DNA of 64,000 nt from assembly GCF_030818895.1 (NCBI RefSeq), contig NZ_JAUTBA010000001.1:4030001-4094000 (forward strand), read 5' to 3'. The position numbers were made by a program, and so were the translations under genes. Source of the DNA: Sphingobacterium zeae (lineage in GTDB: Bacteria > Bacteroidota > Bacteroidia > Sphingobacteriales > Sphingobacteriaceae). Below the pieces are notes generated by a model, which saw only the letters and a program-made list of their open reading frames with translations, was not told the DNA's origin and ran no database searches. Positions 36,416 to 44,465 of this stretch are shown here, one piece after another; the first letter of the stretch is position 1; each line of letters begins with the position of its first letter.

Positions 36416-36736
36416 ATGGTAAACAAATTCAAAGAGAAAAGAACAGCAATATCCAACTCCATTTGGTCCGACTGGCGCGAGCAGCTTAGAGAAAGTGAAT
36501 TAGTGGGCTTACAGCAAAGGCTTGAAAAACTTGAAAAAGAAATGCTGCTTGATTGGCTACAATGGAATAATCCAAAAGGAAACTATACAGATCGCAAATG
36601 CATTGAAAATGGAGTACAGCAGATCTCTAAAATGAAGGCTGTAGAATATATATACAAAGAAATCTTGCGTATCCATATGAAGAGAAAATATAATGCTTTT
36701 TCGAACACCCATGCACAACTTATGTTCAACAACTAA
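36416..36736 (+). CDS. Small helical protein, paralogue 1
   Basis: This 106-residue protein is unrecognised. Its central part, DWREQL...LLDWLQWNNPKGNYTDRKCIENG, matches position by position the next protein (DWRYQL...LLGWLQWYDKAGTFSDHDCIRRG), so the two are tandem paralogues. Predicted mostly helical and charged, without signal or membrane segment. Confidence 0.68.
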   Translation: MVNKFKEKRTAISNSIWSDWREQLRESELVGLQQRLEKLEKEMLLDWLQWNNPKGNYTDRKCIENGVQQISKMKAVEYIYKEILRIHMKRKYNAFSNTHAQLMFNN

Positions 36737-36747
36737 AATTTGAAATT

Positions 36748-37080
36748 ATGGAATCTTTTATCAAACAGATCATCGATCATCAGCTGCCAAAAATTCTAGC
36801 AATGGAATCGCATCGAAATGATTGGCGTTATCAGCTTTTAGGCTTAAAAGATAAGATGCTTTTCGATCAATTAATGCTGATGACTAGACAAGAACTACTC
36901 GGTTGGCTTCAATGGTACGATAAGGCTGGAACTTTCTCCGATCATGATTGCATCCGGAGAGGCATCCCTTTATTGACGAAGGTTCAGGCCTTGACAGCAG
37001 CATACCAGCGAATTATGCGTGAACATGAGGGCTGGGATGGTTTTATGGGAACAGAATATATCCGTAATCGAATCCTTTAA
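36748..37080 (+). CDS. Small helical protein, paralogue 2
   Basis: A 110-residue protein sharing the DWR-x-QL, WLQW, G-(Y/F)-(T/S)-D and CI-x2-G pattern with its upstream neighbour, 11 bases away. Divergence is large (only scattered identities), so the duplication is old or the copies have separate roles. No known domain was recognised. The convergent DUF72 gene ends 13 bases behind. Confidence 0.68.
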   Translation: MESFIKQIIDHQLPKILAMESHRNDWRYQLLGLKDKMLFDQLMLMTRQELLGWLQWYDKAGTFSDHDCIRRGIPLLTKVQALTAAYQRIMREHEGWDGFMGTEYIRNRIL

Positions 37081-37093
37081 AGAGAAAATAGTT

Positions 37094-37894
37094 TTAAAGA
37101 GATGATGCTTTGCTCGCTGTGATATATTCCGTTAATGTATTCAAGTTAGCAAGTGCCGATCCAATGGTATTATTAAAATAAACATACACCTCTTTTTCCT
37201 CTGCGATCCAACTATTGATATAGGTACTGTATTCCCTCAGTACACTGTCTGAATAGTTTCCCCGATAGTCACCATCCGGCCCATGGAGACGCATATAGAT
37301 AATTTTAGTATCGGCATATTGAAGACGCATGCCACGAGTATCCTTATCATGGACAACCACATGCATTCCATATGATTTTAAAAGAATAAGAGTTTCTTCC
37401 CTATACCAAGAGTCGTTTCTAAATTCTACACATACCTTCCAAGCCTGACTTCGCTGATCCTGACTGATACAGTCCAATAGCTCAGTAAGCCTTGCAATGG
37501 AAGTAAATTTAAATGATGGCGGTAATTGTATAAGCAAACATCCTTTCTTTTGACCGACACCATCAATAACGGATAGAAATCTAACTACATCCTGTGGATC
37601 AAACCTGAGTTCCTTTTCATGCGTAATTCCTTTCCAAAGCTTAAAAGTAAATCGAAAATCATCGGTCGTTTCCTCGGACCATCTTTTAACAGTTTCTTCC
37701 CTGGGAATTTTATAAAAAGAACTGTTTACCTCCAAAGAATTAAATAATAAGCTGTATACGGTCAGCCGACTCTTACCTGCTAGCTGCTCAGGATAAAAAC
37801 TTCTATTCTTGTAGGGTAAAAGAATACCACTTGTTCCCAAAAAATAAGATTGTTCCATATCCTTATAACAATTGAGCCGCATATAATGGTTCAT
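37094..37894 (-). CDS. DUF72 (YecE-like) protein
   Basis: The 266-residue protein is a TIM-barrel of the DUF72 family: FLGTSGILLPYKNRSFYP near the start, LEVNSSFYKIP around residue 55, the FTFKLWKGITH strand and the IYMRLHGPDGDYRGNYSD region. The family's biochemical role is not settled. The Met at residue 13 (MEQSYFLGTSG) is an alternative start that matches the family's usual beginning better. Confidence 0.87.
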   Translation of the reverse strand: MNHYMRLNCYKDMEQSYFLGTSGILLPYKNRSFYPEQLAGKSRLTVYSLLFNSLEVNSSFYKIPREETVKRWSEETTDDFRFTFKLWKGITHEKELRFDPQDVVRFLSVIDGVGQKKGCLLIQLPPSFKFTSIARLTELLDCISQDQRSQAWKVCVEFRNDSWYREETLILLKSYGMHVVVHDKDTRGMRLQYADTKIIYMRLHGPDGDYRGNYSDSVLREYSTYINSWIAEEKEVYVYFNNTIGSALANLNTLTEYITASKASSL

Positions 37895-38012
37895 TTTTTT
37901 CTCATAAAGGGTTTATGATTTTATATAATAAGGAATTGAATTGCATATAAAAAACAATTTATCTAAGTTTGGGTAACGGATAATAGAACAACAGTTTATG
38001 ACAGGATGAGTG

Positions 38013-39140
38013 ATGAAGCACAACATTTCAATTAAAAAAAAATCTTATCTAATTAGTTTCATGTTTCTAGCCATTTTAAGTGGCTGTACTGAAAATAAGC
38101 GCAATAACACAAATACGACTTCAAGTTCCCAATCCGTACAGCACGAAGAAAATCCGACATTTACCTTTGACAGTATCAAACAGAGCTATACACTTGGAGA
38201 GTACCTAGTTTTAAAGATAAACAATGAGAAGACATTAAAATTAGACTCTATTGTCTATTACATCAATGATAAAAAAATTGGACAGGTAAACGGCAATCCG
38301 CCTTTCGAATATGCATTAGAACATGAAAAATTTGGCAAACAGATTATTAAAGCTGTCGTATTCAGTAATGGAAAACAAGAGGAAAATACGGTAAGCATAG
38401 ATTTATTCGCTTCCACCCCTCCCCGTTTGCTTCAGTATAGCATTGTAAATATTTATCCGCATGATATTAAGGCTTTTACTCAAGGTTTGGAGTTTTATGG
38501 CGGCAACTTAATCGAAAGCACGGGAAATGGAATTGGCCCAAGCGGAAATAAAGGTAAATCGAGTGTTCGCTTAACTAACCCTAAAACCGGTGAGCCCATC
38601 AAGAAAATTGAATTGGATGATTCAATTTTTGGCGAAGGCGCCACTGTTTTCAATGGGCAATTGTATCAATTGACCTATAAAAACAATATAGCTTATGTAT
38701 ACGATATAAACACCCTATCGATTATTAAGACACTACCTTACTTTCAGCCAATGGAAGGCTGGGGATTGACTTCCGATGGCAAAAACTTATACATGTCTGA
38801 CGGTTCGGATTATATCTATACGCTCAATCCACACGACTTCTCAAAATTAGACTATATTCGTGCGGCGACGAACACAGCTATGGTCGATCAGATCAATGAA
38901 ATGGAATGGGTAAAGGGAAAAATATATGCAAATTTCTTTATGGAAGATGTTATTGGACGGATCGACCCTAAAACAGGCGCAGTAGAGGCATTGGTGGATC
39001 TTTCCAAATTACGTGAAAAAGTAACGCATCATGTCGATTTAGATGTACTCAATGGTATCGCCTACAATCGAAAATCGAACACCTTTTTTGTGACCGGCAA
39101 AAACTGGGATAAAATGTTTGAGATAAAGTTGATCGAATAG
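38013..39140 (+). CDS. Glutaminyl-peptide cyclotransferase lipoprotein
   Basis: The 375-residue protein is a propeller-type (plant/bacterial) glutaminyl cyclase, which turns N-terminal Gln into pyroglutamate. It starts at ATG 38013; a GTG one codon earlier is less likely. A lipobox (ILSGC) puts it in the envelope. An Ig-like N-terminal domain of about 125 residues precedes the catalytic propeller (FTQGLEFYGGNLIESTG, then MEGWGLTSDGKNLYMSDGS and INEMEWVKGKIYAN). Its stop codon lies in the loop of a 12-bp hairpin. Confidence 0.9.
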   Translation: MKHNISIKKKSYLISFMFLAILSGCTENKRNNTNTTSSSQSVQHEENPTFTFDSIKQSYTLGEYLVLKINNEKTLKLDSIVYYINDKKIGQVNGNPPFEYALEHEKFGKQIIKAVVFSNGKQEENTVSIDLFASTPPRLLQYSIVNIYPHDIKAFTQGLEFYGGNLIESTGNGIGPSGNKGKSSVRLTNPKTGEPIKKIELDDSIFGEGATVFNGQLYQLTYKNNIAYVYDINTLSIIKTLPYFQPMEGWGLTSDGKNLYMSDGSDYIYTLNPHDFSKLDYIRAATNTAMVDQINEMEWVKGKIYANFFMEDVIGRIDPKTGAVEALVDLSKLREKVTHHVDLDVLNGIAYNRKSNTFFVTGKNWDKMFEIKLIE

Positions 39141-39152
39141 CTTTATCTCAAA
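39117..39152. terminator. Hairpin enclosing the cyclase stop codon
   Basis: TTTGAGATAAAG (39117-39128) and CTTTATCTCAAA (39141-39152) are perfect 12-bp complements with the stop codon in the 12-base loop. It lies between convergent genes and may end transcripts from both sides; U-tracts are weak. Confidence 0.55.
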
Positions 39153-39200
39153 TGAAAAAATTACGTTATTATCGAATCATTTGCATTATCATTTTTCACG

Positions 39201-40076
39201 TTATCGCTGCTCTTTCATTTTGTTAAAACCTTCAGTTACCATCGGAACGATTTGTGGGGCGAATAGCTGAGATAATATAGGTGTTTCGTGGTTATCTTTA
39301 GCGCTAGTCCATTGTACATATTTATTAGCTAAAAAATCCAACCGCTGTACAGAGGATAATCCAGGCAACGTATAATAGATACTCTTTTCGCCTTCTTTAC
39401 CCTCCATCTGCACATATCTACCCCTAGTCACTATCAGGTGATTAGTTTGTTCAAAATCGTGCAAAAAAGAGTTATCCTTATCTATCATATCCCATTTTGG
39501 ATCACGTGGACAGCAAACAGATCCATAACTTTCCTTCCTGTAAACTGTCAACATATTTTTGGGCAGAGCGGGTTTTACGAAATCGAAGCCCGCATTATCG
39601 TCACCGGAACGACGAATACTATCAACCCTAACCGCACCATCCTCTTTTTTTATCGAATAATAAAAATTGGTCGTCGCAGGTTCTATACACATCCCTTGTT
39701 TTGACGCTTCTTTAGCAATCTCATCATAAAATTTCCAGTCCGGAACGATCAGCACAAAATGCTGAAGATCGGGATAAAATTCATTTGATTTCTTAAATAA
39801 TTCTACCGGAATTCTAGCACTCAAAAAGAAAACATAGGTGGAATCTGGAACAATCCGCAATGGAAGATCTATTAAGTAACTGTCGTTTTTTTTAACCACT
39901 AAATCATCGTCAATCATAACAACCTGACCATAGTTTTCACGATACCAATCTGGCTTTACGGTATCCACCAATGCAATAAGCGTTGATGGCTGCTGTGCCG
40001 TTATTTTACTCTTACAGGATAATGCCGTCATCGGCAAAATAATCAACAAATACCACTTATATTTTAGCTTTAACAT
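39201..40076 (-). CDS. Hypothetical lipoprotein, 291 aa
   Basis: I do not recognise this protein. I start it at the ATG at 40076, which gives a clean lipoprotein signal (MLKLKYKWYLL...TALSC); an in-frame ATG at 40124 would add 16 basic residues and overlap the gene upstream. The mature part is soluble, with several conserved-looking Trp and Asp residues (VKPDWYRENYG, IVPDWKFYDE) and a C-terminal helix. It is the last gene of a small minus-strand operon behind a 106-aa protein and a broken small lipoprotein. Confidence 0.68.
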   Translation of the reverse strand: MLKLKYKWYLLIILPMTALSCKSKITAQQPSTLIALVDTVKPDWYRENYGQVVMIDDDLVVKKNDSYLIDLPLRIVPDSTYVFFLSARIPVELFKKSNEFYPDLQHFVLIVPDWKFYDEIAKEASKQGMCIEPATTNFYYSIKKEDGAVRVDSIRRSGDDNAGFDFVKPALPKNMLTVYRKESYGSVCCPRDPKWDMIDKDNSFLHDFEQTNHLIVTRGRYVQMEGKEGEKSIYYTLPGLSSVQRLDFLANKYVQWTSAKDNHETPILSQLFAPQIVPMVTEGFNKMKEQR

Positions 40077-40098
40077 CTCTATAAAGTCAAAATGTACT

Positions 40099-40419
40099 TT
40101 AATTAATTTCTTGTTCCTTTTCAACTTTTATTCCAGCTTGACGCAGGAATAAAAGTTGATGCGCAAAACACTCATCGGCTAAGGCCGCAAGTCGCGCTTT
40201 TTTATCAGTCATCTCCCTCCGCAGACTTTTCCTGGCTCCTTTTTTCTGTTCATCAATATATTTAATCAACAAAACACCATATCCATCAGCGATCTGTGCC
40301 ATATATGCAACTTTAGCCCCATGAAAAACCTCCGCAGTTTTAGTGGGTCTCAACTGAGCAGCTTTGCATTTTAGTCCCTTGATATAACTGCTCAAATCAC
40401 GTGCCTCATTCAATTTCAT
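40099..40419 (-). CDS. Hypothetical protein, 106 aa
   Basis: A highly charged, helical, cytoplasmic-looking protein (KKGARKSLRREMTDKKARLA) of unknown family. Its ATG overlaps the stop of the broken lipoprotein frame upstream as ATGA, a classical coupling signal, and the lipoprotein gene behind it starts after 22 bases. The three thus formed one operon. Confidence 0.62.
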   Translation of the reverse strand: MKLNEARDLSSYIKGLKCKAAQLRPTKTAEVFHGAKVAYMAQIADGYGVLLIKYIDEQKKGARKSLRREMTDKKARLAALADECFAHQLLFLRQAGIKVEKEQEIN

Positions 40420-40604
40420 TTCATAGGAGATTCGGATTTATCGACATCATATTCTCCATCCTACAGCTTGCCATAGTTCTCTTCCAATTTTTCGGTAAAG
40501 CGCTGGAAAAGATTTGCCATTTTCATATTATATCCCGATTCGAAATTACCCCTACAGGAACATATGGTAAATATCGTAACGGCGAGTGCTAAAATTCTGA
40601 TTTC
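40416..40604 (-). pseudogene. Broken small lipoprotein gene
   Basis: A minus-strand frame encodes a lipoprotein-type signal (ILALAVTIFTICSC), then GNFESGYNMKMANLFQRF and a continuation to GKL, an in-frame TAG at 40463-40461, then DGEYDVDKSESPMK and a TGA (40418-40416) that overlaps the next gene's ATG as ATGA. The frame before and after the TAG is the same, and the overlap supports it as genuine. No ATG, GTG or TTG start precedes the signal; a TAA lies at 40607-40605. Two lesions (lost start, amber codon) suggest a pseudogene of about 65 codons. Sequencing error or amber readthrough are alternatives. Confidence 0.5.
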
Positions 40605-40619
40605 TTAATTTTTCCACAA

Positions 40620-41048
40620 ATAACATATTTTTAATATTGTCCTCTCATTGCTTTTAATGTTCGCGGTCTTTATTCTAAGATTCGTCGTTACCCCTGCAAT
40701 TTTCTCAACTCAAGATATCCCTCTTTTAATGAGACATTGTCTTGCACCTTCATTTTCTTCCTGCATGTTTTTATGCTACTTTATAAACCGCTCTAAACCG
40801 CAAAAATTCCGTCTCTCGTCGGCATGCTCCAAAAGGTTATTCAGAATCAAATCGTGTCGATTTATAATTACCCCCTACAAAAGCAAAATATGATTTCATT
40901 TTCCCTTTTATTACTTGTATTTTCAAAGCTATTTCATAATTTTTATAAAATAAATCTCATATTTCGCAAATTTTACAGATCGTTTGAAGCCGAACACTTG
41001 GTTTCTTAAAAATAATTACGGAAATTAGAGATATAAACCGAAGAAATT
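40620..41048. other. AT-rich region without a gene
   Basis: About 430 bases before two small membrane-protein genes. Open frames here have no protein-like composition, and no consensus promoter, repeat or strong hairpin was seen. Confidence 0.4.
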
Positions 41049-41297
41049 ATGAATAATAGACCTTTAAACGGAATGACTATCGAAGAGCTGCATAACAATA
41101 GAAAAAATACACTTGTAGTCACTTGGATGCTAACCATTATGCTGTTTATCTTATTAGGCATGGGGATATATACATCAATCGCCAAAGGATTTAGTGCACT
41201 AATGGCTATTCCCTTTGCTTTATCCCCAATTGCAATTCTCAATTTCAAAAGAATAAAAGAGATCAATGAAGAACTCAAAATAAGAGGAGCCCAATAA
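41049..41297 (+). CDS. Small two-helix membrane protein, 82 aa
   Basis: Two hydrophobic helices (about residues 22-41 and 47-65) flanked by a charged N-terminus (MTIEELHNNRKN) and a C-terminal helix with KRIKEINEELK. No family recognised. The next small gene follows after 4 bases. Confidence 0.72.
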   Translation: MNNRPLNGMTIEELHNNRKNTLVVTWMLTIMLFILLGMGIYTSIAKGFSALMAIPFALSPIAILNFKRIKEINEELKIRGAQ

Positions 41298-41301
41298 AAT
41301 C

Positions 41302-41535
41302 ATGATGAAACAGCTTACGTTATTTATACTGTTTATATTCATTTCCAATCTAGTGTTTGGACAGGAGATCAGTAAATCAACGACACAGACGATCACGCAA
41401 TCGGGAATAGGCCTTGGCTCAGTAATTGCCGTCGTCACTTCGTGGGACCGCAATAAATCAATACTTTGGGCTTTAATTCACGGGATACTCGGCTGGCTTT
41501 ATGTCATCTATTTTGCGTTCACCCGAAGTGAATAA
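41302..41535 (+). CDS. Small exported or membrane protein, 77 aa
   Basis: It starts with a signal peptide ending VFGQ, then a short Thr/Ser/Gln-rich part and a hydrophobic segment with SVIAVVTSWDRNKSILWAL and a final helix. ATG ATG at the start gives two equivalent choices. The form recalls small phage-shock or superinfection-type membrane proteins, but no function can be given. Confidence 0.7.
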   Translation: MMKQLTLFILFIFISNLVFGQEISKSTTQTITQSGIGLGSVIAVVTSWDRNKSILWALIHGILGWLYVIYFAFTRSE

Positions 41536-41562
41536 AGATTTACAATCAAACACGGCAGCTCC

Positions 41563-42138
41563 ATGCTTACTACCAATATAGATTTTGTCATTGAAGAAAT
41601 CAAAGAATCCAGTGACATCTTAATTACCCAACTCGTAGATTTGACTTTTAACATTGTCCAAGGAGGTGCCTCTGTAGGTTTTATGGACGATCTGACTGTT
41701 GAACAGGCGAGCAGGTTCTGGAACGAAGTTCTAGATAAGGTCGAACAGCAGAAAACTGTATTAATTGTGGCCAAAAATAGCGTAACAAATCAGATCACCG
41801 GAACAGTTCAATTGCAAACTGACCACCCTTCTAATCAAGTACATCGTGCAGATGTTGCCAAAATGATGGTTCATTCTGACTTTCGCAGGATGGGCATTGC
41901 ACAGAAATTGCTTCAGCAAATTGAAAAGATAGCCATTGATCTAAATAAAACGCTTATCGTGCTCGATACAGTAACTGATAGCCCTGCATATTTCATGTAC
42001 CAAAAATGTGGCTGGACCATTGTCGGTGATATTCCGAATTACGCTGTTTTTCCCAATGGTTTGCCATGTAGCACAACCTACTTTTACAAAAGCCTGAATA
42101 ATCCAGCCGAGAAAACAGGCAGCCCCCAAATTCATTAA
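41563..42138 (+). CDS. GNAT N-acetyltransferase
   Basis: The 191-residue enzyme has the acetyl-CoA motif FRRMGIAQKLLQQIE near residue 107, with the strand IVLDTVTDSPAYFMYQKCGW behind it. The acceptor is unknown. It is the third gene of a plus-strand unit, 27 bases behind the small membrane protein, and its stop codon lies in the loop of a terminator hairpin. Confidence 0.9.
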   Translation: MLTTNIDFVIEEIKESSDILITQLVDLTFNIVQGGASVGFMDDLTVEQASRFWNEVLDKVEQQKTVLIVAKNSVTNQITGTVQLQTDHPSNQVHRADVAKMMVHSDFRRMGIAQKLLQQIEKIAIDLNKTLIVLDTVTDSPAYFMYQKCGWTIVGDIPNYAVFPNGLPCSTTYFYKSLNNPAEKTGSPQIH

Positions 42139-42156
42139 TATTCATTTGGAGGCTGC
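42119..42156. terminator. Hairpin enclosing the GNAT stop codon
   Basis: GCAGCCCCCAAAT (42119-42131) pairs with ATTTGGAGGCTGC (42144-42156) with one mismatch; the stop codon of the GNAT gene is in the loop. Convergent with the GH92 operon, so it can end both units. Confidence 0.65.
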
Positions 42157-42188
42157 GCTTAAAAAGATCTAGCTAAATAGAAATGAGG

Positions 42189-44432
42189 CTATTTATTTTT
42201 GTACCACACCGGTCCTGGTTTCTCGCCCATTTCAAACACTAATGTCGCACCCGACATAATCTGTTCATGTGTAATATAACTCGTTTCAAGAGGTTTACCA
42301 TCAAGAGTAACCGATTGGATATAAATATTGGATTTGCTCACCTGGTTTGCCTTAACCCTAAATTTCTTTCCATTGGACAGCTTCAATTCGGCTTTTTCGA
42401 ACAAAGGTGTGCCGATCTCATATTTCCCACTGATAGGATCTACAGGATAAAAACCCAACGAGCTGAATACATACCAAGCTGACATCTGTCCACAATCATC
42501 ATTTCCACTCAATCCAGCAGGTGTGTTTAAATAAAGTTTACGCATAACCTCTGCAGCATATTGCTGTGTTTTCCAAGGTTGTCCAACAGCATTAAATAAA
42601 TAGAGTGCATGGTGGCTTGGTTCGTTACCATGTGCATATTGACCAATCATCCCTGTGCTAAAAATTGGTAGTTTGCTGGTATCCGAAGGATGAAATGTGA
42701 ACATGCTGTCCAACTTCTGAGCGAATCGTTCTTGCCCACCAACAAGCTTAATCAATCCGGGAATATCATGCTGCACCGACCAGAAATATTGCCAAGCATT
42801 ACTCTCACAGATATGCGCACTATACTCTTCGGGATCAAATGGGGTAATAAATTTACCTCTACTATCCCGGGGCTGCATAAATGAAGTCGACGGATTATAA
42901 ACATTTTTGTAGTTCTGCGCTCTTGCAAAAAATATTCCTGCTATCTCTTTCTTGTCCATCTTATCCGCCATCATGGCGATACAATGATCATCGTATGCAT
43001 ATTCAAGTGTTCTCGATAGCGACCAGTTTTCAGCATTATATTCATCCTTGACATCATAGGGTACATAGCCTAATTTTTTATACAGACCTATGCCTCTATA
43101 ATTGTCGATATTAGCTGTCGCAACACATGCTTCTAATGCTTTTGCGGTATCAAAATCACCGATTCCTTTTAAATATGCATCTACAATGACAGGAATTGCA
43201 TGATTCCCGATCATCATATCTGTTTCACTCCCGTAAATATTCCATACTGGCAATCGGCCATGTTGTTCATAAAAAGCGATGAACGATTTAATCATATCGT
43301 TTACGCGATTAGGATCAATATAAGTAAATAAGGGATGCGACGCTCTATAAGTATCCCAAAGGGAAAACGTGCTGTAGTTGGTCCAGCCTTCAGCCTGATG
43401 TATTTTTCGGTCAGCCCCCATATAAGCACCATCAACGTCACTAAAAATTGTAGGTGCAAGCATGGAATGATACAATGCTGTATAGAATTTGACCTGCTCC
43501 TCGCTGTCTTTGGTTTCGATGGCAACCCTCCCCAATTCATTGTTCCAATTTTGTTCTGCCTCTTTCAAATAATAGTCAAAATCATCTTTAGGAACTTCCG
43601 CTTTCAAATTTCTGGACGCGCCTTCCATGCTTACGCCCGAAAGTGCTGTACTGAGCGTTACCTGTTCACCTTCGGCAGTTTTAAAATCAAATCGGGCTTT
43701 ATAGGCTGTACCGATTCGCGTTGCCTTCTTCGCTGTGGTATCGATACTTGATAATATGACCGTGCTATCAATATGGACAGCTGTAAAAGGTTTGGAAAAA
43801 CGAGTTTCAAAATAGACACGCTGCCCTCTGGCCCAGCCTCCAGAAAATCGATAGCCACGAATAGTCACAGAATCTACCACTTCGATGCGCGAATCTGTAG
43901 TCGCATCCCAGTTCATCGCTTTCTTTAAATCTAAAAATACGGCAGATTCTGCCTTTGGAAAAGTATAGCGCTGGATACCACAACGTGCTGTCGCCGTCAA
44001 CTCTACATTGATATCATAATCAATCAGTTTTACCTGATAATATCCTGCATGTGCCTTTTCGTCTTTGTGGGAAAACTTGGAATGTATACCAAGCGGAGCT
44101 TCCGCTTCATGATAAGGCAATGTCACCGGCATGAAAGATATATCATATAAGTCACCTGCCCCGGTACCACTTAAATGGGTATGGCTAAAGCCAGAAATTG
44201 TACTGTCGGGATAAAAGTATCCGGAAATACGGTCCCAGCCGGGCAGTCCATTATCTGGACTTAGCTGCACCATCCCAAAGGGTGACTGTGCGCCTGGATA
44301 GGTATTTCCGGTAAAGTCCGTTCCAATAAAAGGATTTACATACGTTGCATAACTTTCATCGGAGCTTTTTAGTGAAGCACAACCAATTAAAGACAATAGG
44401 CCTGCGCAGGCCGCATAATTAATATAATTCAT
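42189..44432 (-). CDS. GH92 alpha-mannosidase lipoprotein
   Basis: This 747-residue enzyme belongs to glycoside hydrolase family 92, calcium-dependent inverting exo-alpha-mannosidases. The N-terminal signal ends in a lipobox (SLIGC), so it is membrane-anchored. The beta-sandwich begins YVNPFIGTDFTGNTYPGAQ; the catalytic (alpha/alpha)6 barrel carries HICESNAWQYFW with the likely acid Glu and GNDDCGQMSAWYVFSSLGFYP with the likely base Asp residues. It is the third of three GH92 genes in a row, 33 bases behind the second. Confidence 0.95.
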   Translation of the reverse strand: MNYINYAACAGLLSLIGCASLKSSDESYATYVNPFIGTDFTGNTYPGAQSPFGMVQLSPDNGLPGWDRISGYFYPDSTISGFSHTHLSGTGAGDLYDISFMPVTLPYHEAEAPLGIHSKFSHKDEKAHAGYYQVKLIDYDINVELTATARCGIQRYTFPKAESAVFLDLKKAMNWDATTDSRIEVVDSVTIRGYRFSGGWARGQRVYFETRFSKPFTAVHIDSTVILSSIDTTAKKATRIGTAYKARFDFKTAEGEQVTLSTALSGVSMEGASRNLKAEVPKDDFDYYLKEAEQNWNNELGRVAIETKDSEEQVKFYTALYHSMLAPTIFSDVDGAYMGADRKIHQAEGWTNYSTFSLWDTYRASHPLFTYIDPNRVNDMIKSFIAFYEQHGRLPVWNIYGSETDMMIGNHAIPVIVDAYLKGIGDFDTAKALEACVATANIDNYRGIGLYKKLGYVPYDVKDEYNAENWSLSRTLEYAYDDHCIAMMADKMDKKEIAGIFFARAQNYKNVYNPSTSFMQPRDSRGKFITPFDPEEYSAHICESNAWQYFWSVQHDIPGLIKLVGGQERFAQKLDSMFTFHPSDTSKLPIFSTGMIGQYAHGNEPSHHALYLFNAVGQPWKTQQYAAEVMRKLYLNTPAGLSGNDDCGQMSAWYVFSSLGFYPVDPISGKYEIGTPLFEKAELKLSNGKKFRVKANQVSKSNIYIQSVTLDGKPLETSYITHEQIMSGATLVFEMGEKPGPVWYKNK

Positions 44433-44465
44433 TCTGTAGATCAGTTTTCAATTTAGTTTGCTTAT

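Noticed and set aside
41049..41535. Toxin-antitoxin pair suggested by two adjacent small membrane proteins
   Set aside because: Neither protein has a recognised toxin or antitoxin motif, and the adjacent GNAT gene shares the transcript; size and order alone are not enough.
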